Positions 25,180-32,911 of a stretch of 64,000 nt of DNA are shown here, piece by piece. The stretch comes from SZUA-229 sp041589175 (GTDB taxonomy: Bacteria; Pseudomonadota; Gammaproteobacteria; SZUA-229). The DNA lies in contig JBFHWF010000001.1 of the NCBI GenBank assembly GCA_041589175.1, forward strand, positions 1-64,000, given 5' to 3'. Both the position numbers and the translations under genes were made by a program. A model generated the notes under the pieces. The model was not told the origin of the DNA, did not search any database, and worked only from the letters and a program-made list of their open reading frames with translations. Each line of letters starts with the position of its first letter. Position 1 is the first letter of the stretch.

Positions 25180-26382
25180 TCAGATATCCATGGCCATATT
25201 TGCCCAGCTGACGGCTTCAACATTAGCGATAAAGATATCGTTACTATCTAGCCCCTGAAAACAGGCGTTTTCGAAGTCAGATACTTCATACGCGAGTACG
25301 CACTTGAGTGCTTCACCCAGTATTCCCTCGTGTTTTACCAGAGCGTTGACAATTTCCTCGCTGAGCGGCAAGGGTTCGATAACATCGACTATTGCTCTTT
25401 CCATAAGAATATCCAGGGCTGAAAACAGACCTGTCGTGAAGTAGCTGTCGAGGGGTTGCAGGTTCGCTTTCTCAGCTAGCATCTCGCACATTTTTGCCCG
25501 TGTCATGGCAATGTGTATCATCTCTGAGGGTCGGTCATCCAGTTTTGACAGGGCCATCATGGATGCCCAGCTGGAGAGCTGTTTTCGACCCAGTATCACA
25601 ATCGCCTGGCGTATGGATTCTATCTTGTGTGCAAAACTGAAGAATGCCGAGTTAATCAACTTCAGCATTTTGTAGGTCATCGATACATCGAAGCTGATGG
25701 CTTCTTCCAGTTCTTCGGTGTCCGAATTGGGGTTCTGTAACACGGATAACAGATTAAGTACGGCGAGTTTATTGGAAGGCAGTGACTTGCTTTTGATAAT
25801 ACGGGGTTTGCTGAGGAAGTAACCCTGGAAATAATCAAAACCCAGTTTCATGCAGAGTTCGTATTCTTCTACGGTCTCAATTTTTTCTGCCAGTAATTTA
25901 GCCTTGTATTTGCGTAGAATCTTCACATGTTTGATCAGTTCTTTCTGATCAAGCGCCATAATGTCAATCTTGATGATATCAGCCAGTGCTACCAGCGGCT
26001 TATGGCTGGGGTTATAGATGTAATCATCCAGTGCGATAATGAACCCCTTTTCGGCGAGCCGTTCAACAGCCTTGATCATGCGAAAGTTAACGGGGATATC
26101 TTCCAGGACTTCGAGTATGACCTGCTCAGGTGAAATGGGTAAGGAGTCTTCTTCCATTAAAAACTGTTCGGTCAGATTGAAAAAAGCATAGCGCTTACCT
26201 ACCAGTCGCTCGAGACCAATTTCAAGAAAACTGTTGATAATGGTGGTGGAGGTTGCGCCATCAGCGCAAAAGGGCTCCACGTCTGCACGGTTACGGGAGC
26301 CGGTGCGAAACAGGAGTTCATAGCCAAATACGCCGAGATCCCGGTTATAGATAGGTTGTCTGCCAACGAAAATATCTGGCAT
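25180..26382 (-). CDS. EAL-HDOD signalling protein (YuxH/CdgJ type)
   Basis: A 400-residue protein with an N-terminal EAL-fold domain (about 1-205) and a C-terminal HDOD domain (about 205-390), the YuxH/CdgJ layout. The start MPDIFVGRQPIYNRDLGVFG is typical. The EAL signature is degenerate: YELLFR replaces EAL, and the catalytic DDFG loop reads DDYIY. It is therefore probably unable to hydrolyse cyclic-di-GMP and may act as a binding or scaffold protein; members of the group affect motility in other bacteria. It stands alone on its strand. Confidence 0.9.
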   Translation of the reverse strand: MPDIFVGRQPIYNRDLGVFGYELLFRTGSRNRADVEPFCADGATSTTIINSFLEIGLERLVGKRYAFFNLTEQFLMEEDSLPISPEQVILEVLEDIPVNFRMIKAVERLAEKGFIIALDDYIYNPSHKPLVALADIIKIDIMALDQKELIKHVKILRKYKAKLLAEKIETVEEYELCMKLGFDYFQGYFLSKPRIIKSKSLPSNKLAVLNLLSVLQNPNSDTEELEEAISFDVSMTYKMLKLINSAFFSFAHKIESIRQAIVILGRKQLSSWASMMALSKLDDRPSEMIHIAMTRAKMCEMLAEKANLQPLDSYFTTGLFSALDILMERAIVDVIEPLPLSEEIVNALVKHEGILGEALKCVLAYEVSDFENACFQGLDSNDIFIANVEAVSWANMAMDI

Positions 26383-26472
26383 TGGTTGATAAGCCCCTGA
26401 AAGAAAGAATTTTCCTGTTTATATACAAGTTAAATGTAGTTCAATATTGTCCACATAGCTGGAAAAAAACGG

Positions 26473-27537
26473 TTAATTTAGCTTTATAACCATACAGGTG
26501 ATTTCTTCCCGGTCATGGTAGAGCTGGCGCATCGTGACGCGATAATGACCATTGATGTCAGCTAAACCATCCCGTAGTACATCACGGCATTCTATGATCA
26601 TGTCATAGCGTTTTTTCATGGGCAGCTTCAGATTAAAGCAGGCATGCAGGCAATGGCCTTCTCGCAACCAGCGTAGCATCAGGCGAGTAATGTGTAGTGG
26701 TCGTTCTACCATATCGCACACCAGCCAGTCGACGGGTTTTGAAGGCAGGTATTTAAAACCGTCGGCTCGGATATGTTCCACCATGCCGCTGGCCATCAAC
26801 GTGTCATTCATGGGGCCATTGTCGATGGCAATCACGCGAATATCCCGTTTTACCAGTTGCCAGGTCCAGCCACCGGGGCAGGCGCCCAGGTCAACTGCGG
26901 TCATGCCATTACGCAGGTACTTTTCCTGTTCCTGCGTATTGAGCATCGTCAGGAAAGCTTCATCCAGCTTAAGTGTCGAGCGACTGGGAGCTGCGCCGGG
27001 CATCTTCAGGCGCAAAATACCCATGGTGTGGGGTGAACTATTGTCATTATGTGCCAGGCCAACATGAACCTCACTGGAATCGATAAAAAACAGGTGCAAA
27101 CGCCAGGGGCTGCTTGCCTGTAGCAGCTGCTTTTTTTCCAGTGCCCTGCGCAGTGGGGTGGAAAATTTTTTCAGGAAACTGCTGAGTTGCTTGCCTTCGT
27201 TGGTGTCAGCCGGTTCCAGCACGACATCGTGAAACGGGCATTGCAGGGCTTCGACCGACGCCAGCAGGGGGGTTACCCTGTCATTTTCGGGCAGTCCCTG
27301 GATATGCTGGCTGACGAGCACCAGTTGCCGTGCAAATACCATCTCGCTGAAGTTCAGGGCCGTATTCAGCGCCTCTGGCTCGAGTGGCGAGGTGGGATAA
27401 AATAACACAAAGGCTGTATCCGGGCGGGCCTTTACATAGCCCTGTATGCCAGCCTGCTGGGCCAGTTGCATAATCTCTGCCGCCGCTTCCTTCTCGAATC
27501 CGGCTCGGCAGTATAACAGGCAACTCTGGGCTAACAT
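26473..27537 (-). CDS. rlmM: 23S rRNA C2498 2'-O-methyltransferase RlmM
   Basis: A 354-residue protein of RlmM length. The N-terminal THUMP-like part (LLYCRAGFEKEAAAEI) is followed by the Rossmann methyltransferase domain with the SAM loop VDLGACPGGWTWQL, the WLVCDMVERP motif and the conserved NLKLPMKKRY segment carrying the catalytic Lys. RlmM methylates the ribose of C2498 in 23S rRNA before subunit assembly. It is a single gene, divergent from ibaG. Confidence 0.95.
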   Translation of the reverse strand: MLAQSCLLYCRAGFEKEAAAEIMQLAQQAGIQGYVKARPDTAFVLFYPTSPLEPEALNTALNFSEMVFARQLVLVSQHIQGLPENDRVTPLLASVEALQCPFHDVVLEPADTNEGKQLSSFLKKFSTPLRRALEKKQLLQASSPWRLHLFFIDSSEVHVGLAHNDNSSPHTMGILRLKMPGAAPSRSTLKLDEAFLTMLNTQEQEKYLRNGMTAVDLGACPGGWTWQLVKRDIRVIAIDNGPMNDTLMASGMVEHIRADGFKYLPSKPVDWLVCDMVERPLHITRLMLRWLREGHCLHACFNLKLPMKKRYDMIIECRDVLRDGLADINGHYRVTMRQLYHDREEITCMVIKLN

Positions 27538-27665
27538 GGCAGTTCACGGGGTGGCTGGTGAGTGGCAGGAGGATACACTATTTGCTGATTTAGCCCAATG
27601 GCCTTACCGTGATCAGGTTGAATTCTGGCGGTAGCGGTGTAATATCGCAAATCCCCGAGAACCCG

Positions 27666-27682
27666 GGCCTGGATACCAGGCC
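27666..27682 (+). repeat. Perfect inverted repeat in the ibaG leader
   Basis: GGCCTGG (27666-27672) and CCAGGCC (27676-27682) form a 7-bp stem with a 3-base loop, 20 bases before the ibaG start codon. No T run follows, so it is not a standard terminator. It could shape the leader of the ibaG message or be a protein site. Confidence 0.35.
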
Positions 27683-27702
27683 AGTTAAATTGAGGCGCTA
27701 TT

Positions 27703-27945
27703 ATGTCCCCGGATGATGTAAAAAAACTGATCGAAGATGGTATCGAAGGTGCCGAGGTAGTGATTAGTGGTGAAGGCTGTAACCTTGAGTGCACGGTTGT
27801 CAGCGATGCCTTCGAAGGTAAAACCATGCTAGCCGAGCAGAAGATGGTGTATGCCACGGTGAATCACCTGATTCAGTCAGGCGAGCTGCATGCTCTGGGT
27901 ATCAAGGCATTTACCCGTGATGAGTGGGCACAGCAGGACGCCTAG
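27703..27945 (+). CDS. ibaG: BolA-family protein IbaG
   Basis: An 80-residue BolA-fold protein of the IbaG (YrbA) subgroup. It has the family's ISGEGCNLECTVVSDAFEGK strand region and the QKMVYATVNHLI helix, whose His and the earlier Cys are the usual glutaredoxin/2Fe-2S ligands. IbaG works with monothiol glutaredoxin in FeS or acid-stress physiology. In enterobacteria it precedes murA next to mla genes; here it is alone, convergent with suhB. Confidence 0.9.
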   Translation: MSPDDVKKLIEDGIEGAEVVISGEGCNLECTVVSDAFEGKTMLAEQKMVYATVNHLIQSGELHALGIKAFTRDEWAQQDA

Positions 27946-27955
27946 CCTGTCGTCG

Positions 27956-27973
27956 GCCGGGCGTGTACCCGGC
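27956..27973. terminator. GC-rich hairpin between ibaG and suhB
   Basis: GCCGGG (27956-27961) pairs with CCCGGC (27968-27973) around CGTGTA. It lies between two converging stop codons and could serve both directions, although no T run is attached. Confidence 0.35.
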
Positions 27974-27979
27974 TCAATT

Positions 27980-28018
27980 ACGTTATTTAGGTACGTTATT
28001 CAGGCAGGTTATTTCAGG
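27980..28018 (-). repeat. Three 13-base tandem repeats placing stops in three frames
   Basis: Units at 27980-27992, 27993-28005 and 28006-28018 share the pattern ACGTTATTYAGG. On the minus strand each holds TAA, at 28009-28011 (the suhB stop), 27996-27998 and 27983-27985. The 13-base period puts the three stops in three different frames. Confidence 0.6.
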
Positions 28019-28806
28019 TCGTCCGTCAGGTGCGGCCTGATCGCTTCATACAATGGCTGGTAAACCTTGCTGGCCGCGGCCACCACGTTACCGGTTTCCA
28101 GGTACTTGCCGTCGCCGGAAAAGTCGGTGACGATGCCACCCGCTTCACGAACCAGCAGTACACCCGCCGCCATATCCCAGGGGCTCAGGCCCAGTTCCCA
28201 GAAACCATCCAGTCGACCGGCTGCTACGTAGGCCAGGTCCAGCGCGGCTGAACCGGCGCGGCGGATACCGGCTGCGTGTGGGTGTACCGCCTTGAATGTT
28301 TCCAGGTAGCAGTCAAGGTGCTGTGGATGCTTGAAGGGAAATCCAGTGCCAATGAGTGAGCCTTGCAGGCCTTTCTGTCCTGTGACGCGGATGCGGCGGT
28401 CATTCAGCTGGGCACCTTCGCCCTTGGCCGCAGTAAACAGCTCGTTCTTTACCGGGTCATAAACCACCGCAATTTCCAGGCGGCCCTTACGCTGCATGGC
28501 GATAGACACCGCGAACTGGGGGAAACCGTGCAGGAAGTTAGTGGTGCCGTCCAGCGGGTCGATGATCCACTGGGTATCACTGTCCTCGTTAAAACGGCCA
28601 TTTTCCTCGGCGAGGATGCCGTGATCCGGGTAGGCCGTGCGCAGGGCCTCGATAATGACTTCTTCAGCCTTCAGGTCAACCTGGGAAACAAAATCGTTCT
28701 GTGCCTTGGTTTCGACCTTGAGTCGATCCAGCTTGTCGATATTACGCAGAATGATATCCCCGGCGGCACGGGCGGCACGGGTGGCGATGGTCAGGGTTGG
28801 GTTCAT
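28009..28806 (-). CDS. suhB: Inositol monophosphatase family protein SuhB
   Basis: A 265-residue inositol-monophosphatase-family protein. Both metal-binding motifs are intact: WIIDPLDGTTNFLHGFPQF (about 82-100) and SPWDMAAGVLLVREAGG (about 212-228), with the Glu of LAEENGRF (about 65-72). SuhB also acts in rRNA transcription antitermination in gammaproteobacteria, where it commonly lies divergent from trmJ, exactly as here. Length and start fit the family. The 3' end carries the tandem stop repeats. Confidence 0.95.
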   Translation of the reverse strand: MNPTLTIATRAARAAGDIILRNIDKLDRLKVETKAQNDFVSQVDLKAEEVIIEALRTAYPDHGILAEENGRFNEDSDTQWIIDPLDGTTNFLHGFPQFAVSIAMQRKGRLEIAVVYDPVKNELFTAAKGEGAQLNDRRIRVTGQKGLQGSLIGTGFPFKHPQHLDCYLETFKAVHPHAAGIRRAGSAALDLAYVAAGRLDGFWELGLSPWDMAAGVLLVREAGGIVTDFSGDGKYLETGNVVAAASKVYQPLYEAIRPHLTDDLK

Positions 28807-28941
28807 AGCTGAAGGTCTTTAACTGCCGAATAGAGGGCGCAGATCATACCAGAAAGCCGGGCAATTTTCTCCACCGGAATAGGCCTCAACAGGGTATCAT
28901 TAGCGCTTTTTAGTTAGCGCTATTAGCTTCAGGCCGTCCAC

Positions 28942-29712
28942 ATGTTTGAAAATATCCGCATCGTTCTAGTTAACACCCACCACCCCGGCAATATCGGTGC
29001 CGCCGCCCGAGCCATGAAGAACATGGGGCTGACACGGCTATACCTGGTCTCGCCGGTGGATTACCCATCCTTTGAGGCCTCTCAACGGGCCTCCTCAGCA
29101 ACGGATGTGCTGGAACAGGCCGTGGTGGTGGATACCCTTGCCGAAGCACTGGAAGGCTGTAGCCTGGCCTGCGGTACCACGGCGCGGCTGCGCTCGGTGC
29201 AATGGCCACAGGTGGATGCACGGGAGTGCGGCGAGCTACTGGTAAAGGAAAGTGCCCAGCAGGAAGTCGCACTGGTATTCGGGCGAGAGCGTACCGGTTT
29301 ACACAACGACGAACTGGAGCAGTGCCAGGTGCTGGTGAATATCCCCACCGGCAAGGCCTACAGCTCACTTAACCTGGCCCAGGCGGTGCAGGTGTTGAGT
29401 TACGAGATTCTCATGGCAAGTGGCCTCGGCGGTGCAGAGCCCAAGCAGGCCAAGGGTGAAATCAGGCAGGATGAGAAAGACCTGCCGGCAACCGCCGAAC
29501 AACTCGAGGGTATGTATGGTCATTTTCTCGAAGCGTTAACGCAGATGAATTTCTTCGGCAAGCGAAACCCGGAGCATATTATGCGCAAGCTGCGCTGCCT
29601 GTTTGGGCGCACCCGTCCCAGCCTGCGCGAGGTGCAGATTATGCGCGGTATCCTGTCCTATGCGCAGGACCGGAAAAACCAGCGGGGCTCAGCCGATGAG
29701 GATAAGGACTGA
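28942..29712 (+). CDS. trmJ: tRNA Cm32/Um32 methyltransferase TrmJ
   Basis: A 256-residue SPOUT methyltransferase that 2'-O-methylates residue 32 of several tRNAs. The knot motifs are visible: NIGAAARAMKNMGLTRLYLV near the start, VFGRERTGLHNDELEQC in the middle and SSLNLAQAVQVLSYE in the knot. The C-terminal extension with FFGKRNPEHIMRKLRCLFGR is the TrmJ dimer tail. It is divergent from suhB with 135 bases between the starts. Confidence 0.95.
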   Translation: MFENIRIVLVNTHHPGNIGAAARAMKNMGLTRLYLVSPVDYPSFEASQRASSATDVLEQAVVVDTLAEALEGCSLACGTTARLRSVQWPQVDARECGELLVKESAQQEVALVFGRERTGLHNDELEQCQVLVNIPTGKAYSSLNLAQAVQVLSYEILMASGLGGAEPKQAKGEIRQDEKDLPATAEQLEGMYGHFLEALTQMNFFGKRNPEHIMRKLRCLFGRTRPSLREVQIMRGILSYAQDRKNQRGSADEDKD

Positions 29713-29722
29713 GTGTCCGGGC

Positions 29723-30106
29723 TTATTCCGTTACCGGCGATGGGTGACGGGCGAAGCGGATAATCAGCCATAGCCAGGCGATAATAAAACAGCTGCCACC
29801 AATGGGCGTAATCATCCCAAGGCTGCGAATGCCGCTGAGACTGAGAACATACAGGCTGCCACTGAACAGTAATATGCCGGTAAACATCAGCAGGCCGGGG
29901 CCTGTTACTGGCATCCTGAAGACCTGGCCGACCAGCCCGAGCAGGATCAGGCCCAGTGCATGGTAAAACTGGTAGTCGACAGCGGTTTGCCAGATGCCTT
30001 TTTCATAGTCACCGAGCGTGGCCTTCAAACCATGGGCAGCAAAGGCACCCAGTACCACGGCGAGCAGGGCACAGCTTGCGCCGATAATTATTAATTGTCT
30101 GTGCAT
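29723..30106 (-). CDS. DUF423 membrane protein (YgdD family)
   Basis: A 127-residue protein with four hydrophobic helices, the DUF423/YgdD pattern. The signature GAFAAHGLK lies near residue 20, then YQFYHALGLILLG and FSGSLYVLSLSGIR, and the C-terminal TPIGGSCFIIAWLWL. I start it at 30106 (MHRQLIIIGAS), because the open frame extends 30 residues upstream with non-family sequence. Function is not established. It converges on trmJ with ten bases between stops. Confidence 0.88.
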   Translation of the reverse strand: MHRQLIIIGASCALLAVVLGAFAAHGLKATLGDYEKGIWQTAVDYQFYHALGLILLGLVGQVFRMPVTGPGLLMFTGILLFSGSLYVLSLSGIRSLGMITPIGGSCFIIAWLWLIIRFARHPSPVTE

Positions 30107-30159
30107 AGCGGTTGTTATTACAATTTGCGGGCACACAAGTTTAATACAGGAGACAGTAA

Positions 30160-30645
30160 ATGCCATCATTTGACGTGGTATCCGAAGTCGATGCACACGA
30201 ACTCAGCAACGCGGTCGACCAGGTGAATCGCGAAGTGGGTAACCGTTTTGATTTCAAGGGTTCCGATGCAAAGGTCGAGCTGGCAGATACCGTGCTCAAG
30301 GTCGAGGCAGAAAGTGATTTCCAGATACAGCAGATGGAACCGATTATCTACAGCAAGCTGACCAAGCGGGGTATCGATACCCGTTGCCTGGAAAAGGGGG
30401 ATGTCGAAATCCGGGGCCGACGTGCCTACCAGTCGATTACTGTGCGCCAGGGTGTCGATAAGGACCTGGCGAGAAAGATCGTGAAGATGATCAAGGATAT
30501 GAAAATGAAAGTGCAGGCCGCGGTGCAGGGTGATCAGGTTCGTGTGACCGGCAAGAAACGGGATGACCTGCAGCAGGTGATGGCGATGTTAAAGTCTGCG
30601 GAAAGCATCGACCTGCCATTGCAGTACACGAACTTTCGCGATTAA
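30160..30645 (+). CDS. yajQ: YajQ family nucleotide-binding protein
   Basis: A 161-residue YajQ-family protein with the full family pattern: MPSFDVVSEVDAHELSNAVD, then VNREVGNRFDFKGSDAKVEL, and GDQVRVTGKKRDDLQQVM at the end. The fold is a pair of ferredoxin-like domains; some members bind cyclic-di-GMP and act on transcription. AGGAGA lies before the ATG, a strong site. The DUF2835 gene follows after 11 bases, probably in the same transcript. Confidence 0.95.
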   Translation: MPSFDVVSEVDAHELSNAVDQVNREVGNRFDFKGSDAKVELADTVLKVEAESDFQIQQMEPIIYSKLTKRGIDTRCLEKGDVEIRGRRAYQSITVRQGVDKDLARKIVKMIKDMKMKVQAAVQGDQVRVTGKKRDDLQQVMAMLKSAESIDLPLQYTNFRD

Positions 30646-30656
30646 GAGCGTGCGTT

Positions 30657-30875
30657 ATGCAACGAATGCGATTCTCACTGAATATTAGTGCAGATCGTTA
30701 CCTGTCTTATTATCAGGGCGCGGCTAAATCCGTCTGGGTTGAGACAGAAGATGGGCGATCATTAAAATTTCCCGCCTCAGAGTTACAGCGTTTTGTGAGC
30801 CATGATGGCATTCATGGGCGATTCGAAATTATCTTTGATGGGCAAAATAAACTGGTGAGTCTTAAGAGGATCTAA
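30657..30875 (+). CDS. DUF2835 family protein
   Basis: A 72-residue protein with the DUF2835 pattern: alternating strand residues in MRFSLNISADRYLSYYQGAA, followed by KFPASELQRFVSHDGIHGRF and a last strand ending VSLKRI. No catalytic residues are evident, and the family has no known function. It is downstream of yajQ and ends before a strong hairpin at 30887. Confidence 0.85.
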   Translation: MQRMRFSLNISADRYLSYYQGAAKSVWVETEDGRSLKFPASELQRFVSHDGIHGRFEIIFDGQNKLVSLKRI

Positions 30876-30886
30876 TCAGGTGCAGA

Positions 30887-30911
30887 CCACGGGGTGAGTG
30901 TCACCCCGTGG
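30887..30911. terminator. Bidirectional hairpin between convergent genes
   Basis: CCACGGGGTGA (30887-30897) pairs perfectly over 11 bases with TCACCCCGTGG (30901-30911), loop GTG. It sits between the stops of the DUF2835 gene and the small exported protein. A weak T-rich stretch (CCGTTTTATT) follows on the plus side. Confidence 0.7.
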
Positions 30912-30920
30912 CAGGCCGTT

Positions 30921-31253
30921 TTATTGCTGCATGCTTTCCGCATCGCTGGGCTTGTCAGCAATCGTTTCAACACAGGTCCAGCCCCAGCCAGTCTGCTTTT
31001 CAATAAAACCACGGGCCTTGTCTTCGCAGTAGTTTGGATCGTTTTCTGCGTTCCACAGGGTCTGGTCTGCTTCACCTTCAGTGAGCTTTTTATAGATAAC
31101 CTGGCAGGGTACGGGTGCGTCGCCATCACGTTCGATATGAATCTCACGTACGTCGTCACCGTGGCGGCAGCTCCAGGAGTCTGCCTGCAGGCTAAATGGA
31201 ATACACAGGCATGCAATGCCCAGGCCCTGAATAATTCGTGTGGTTAGCGTCAT
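30921..31253 (-). CDS. Small secreted protein, unknown
   Basis: A 110-residue protein with a clear signal peptide (first 24 residues, ending in SLQA before DSWSC). The mature part has four Cys (SWSCRHGDD, APVPCQVIY, PNYCEDK, GWTCVET), enough for two disulfides, and an acidic C terminus. The pattern suggests a small oxidised periplasmic protein. I recognise no family. It is a single gene. Confidence 0.6.
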   Translation of the reverse strand: MTLTTRIIQGLGIACLCIPFSLQADSWSCRHGDDVREIHIERDGDAPVPCQVIYKKLTEGEADQTLWNAENDPNYCEDKARGFIEKQTGWGWTCVETIADKPSDAESMQQ

Positions 31254-31361
31254 TGGACTTACCTCATTTTTTTTGTGAACAGGATACCGCGTTAAGAAGG
31301 ATCAATCATACTCCAGAATATAGACACTGTTGACCAGGAATGTAATGAATATTGATTCACT

Positions 31362-32525
31362 TTATACCTGTTGACCCATCTCAATGGCTTTACGGGTAAA
31401 AACAGGGCCGATAATTTCGAAGAATATCGTAGAGCTGATAACGATTGAGAGTAGTACCTGTTTATGTTCAGGAAAGTAGTGAGATGCCACAAGCGCCATG
31501 CCGATGGCCACGCCTGCCTGAGGTAACAGGGCAAGTCCCATCCAGCGGCGGGTTGCAGCAGGTGCATGACTCATTTCAGATCCCAGTCGAGCACCGAGGA
31601 CTTTTCCAAGGGTACGCGCCAGAATATAGGTAATACCAAGCAGACCAAGCCCAGTCAGAGAATCAAGTTCCAGGCTGGCACCCGCCAGAATAAAGAACAC
31701 CACCATAAACTGTGATTCGATGCCTTCTATTTCGTGAAAGGGGTACTCGTGGTGGCTGGCAAAATTGGAAATGATGGCCCCCAGTACCATCGAGGCAATC
31801 AGGAACGATACGTCAAGCCAGATCGCCAGGCCGCCACAGATAAACACCAGTCCCAGTGCCTCCGACAGTATTGGCTTTCCAGGATTCAGGCGACCGGTTA
31901 ATGCAGCAGCAGGTATGCCCAGGGCTACGCCGAGTAATGCTGCACCGCCAATATCCTTTAATGCCATGAGTAATACGGAGGTTTCAGTTATACCATTCCA
32001 GCTTGAGACAATGGCAATGCCCACGGCAAATACAATAAGCGCCCAGACATCATCCAGCGCAACAATGGAAAGTAGCAGCTGGGAAAAACGAGACGATGTA
32101 CCCAGTTCATCGACGATGTCGAGGATTGCAGCGGGTGCAGTCGCGGCAGCAATACAGCCGAGTATTAATGCCAGCTCTTTTGGTGAGCCCATCCATAGTA
32201 GTAAAAGTGTTACTGTCAGAGTGGTGACCAGTGCCGCACTAAGCGAGATCCACAGGCTTTGCCCGATTGATTCTTTGAGAAAACCACAGCAGAGCTTGCC
32301 ACCGAGTAGAAACCCGACCATGACCAGCGTCATACTGGCGATGATATCGAACCACTGGGTAAATCCGGCAGGGATAAGGTTAAGCCCATTATTGCCAAGA
32401 GCCAGGCCGAACAGTAATAACAGAGTGACACGGGGTAGAGGGGTATGGCGGCCCATTGCTGAGGTCAGCAGTCCGAAAAGTAAAATACAGCCCAGTGTTA
32501 TCAGAAGTTCGTGGTTAGTCAGCAT
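31362..32525 (-). CDS. Cation:proton antiporter, CPA2 family
   Basis: A 387-residue membrane protein with 11 to 13 hydrophobic helices and no cytoplasmic NAD-binding domain. Family features include GLALGNNGLNLIPAGF near the N terminus and ALDDVWALIVFAVGIA, whose paired Asp residues are the CPA2 ion-binding site. It should exchange Na+ or K+ for H+ in the inner membrane; which ion cannot be said. Compared with KefB-type proteins it lacks the regulatory RCK tail. Confidence 0.85.
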   Translation of the reverse strand: MLTNHELLITLGCILLFGLLTSAMGRHTPLPRVTLLLLFGLALGNNGLNLIPAGFTQWFDIIASMTLVMVGFLLGGKLCCGFLKESIGQSLWISLSAALVTTLTVTLLLLWMGSPKELALILGCIAAATAPAAILDIVDELGTSSRFSQLLLSIVALDDVWALIVFAVGIAIVSSWNGITETSVLLMALKDIGGAALLGVALGIPAAALTGRLNPGKPILSEALGLVFICGGLAIWLDVSFLIASMVLGAIISNFASHHEYPFHEIEGIESQFMVVFFILAGASLELDSLTGLGLLGITYILARTLGKVLGARLGSEMSHAPAATRRWMGLALLPQAGVAIGMALVASHYFPEHKQVLLSIVISSTIFFEIIGPVFTRKAIEMGQQV

Positions 32526-32646
32526 GAATGATTATCTTCAGAGACAATACATTGATTATAGGTGCTGTCCTGTAACAGGCATGAATGTGAAAGGGGGAAA
32601 TAGTGCGATATGATAAGAAATCAGTGTATAGCAACTGGATAAGGGT

Positions 32647-32868
32647 ATGACACTACAATACGAATCGATACTGACCTGTCCCCGCTGCGGCTTTCGCAAG
32701 GCGGAAACCATGCCAGATAATGCGTGTCAGTGGTATTACGAGTGCACACACTGTGGTGAATTATTGCGGCCATTACCCGGAGACTGCTGTGTATTTTGCT
32801 CCTATGGCACGGTTCCCTGCCCACCGATTCAGGCGGGTGACTGTGATTGTGCTCGGCAAGAGGATTAA
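32647..32868 (+). CDS. GDCCVxC domain protein
   Basis: A 73-residue, Cys-rich protein of the GDCCVxC family. Two CxxC pairs (Cys11/14 in LTCPRCGF and Cys33/36 in YECTHCGEL) look like a zinc ribbon, and the family hallmark GDCCVFC (45-51) is followed by SYGTVPCPPIQ. In some relatives one of the Cys is selenocysteine; here all are ordinary Cys codons. The family has no proven function; the extra Cys suggest metal or thiol chemistry. It is a single gene between two minus-strand genes. Confidence 0.85.
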   Translation: MTLQYESILTCPRCGFRKAETMPDNACQWYYECTHCGELLRPLPGDCCVFCSYGTVPCPPIQAGDCDCARQED

Positions 32869-32911
32869 AGCTTACCGGGCAAGCCCAGTTTAAGTACGCC
32901 AGGGTCAGAAA

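Noticed and set aside
32647..32868. Selenocysteine in the GDCCVxC protein
   Set aside because: All Cys positions are ordinary TGT/TGC codons; there is no in-frame TGA.
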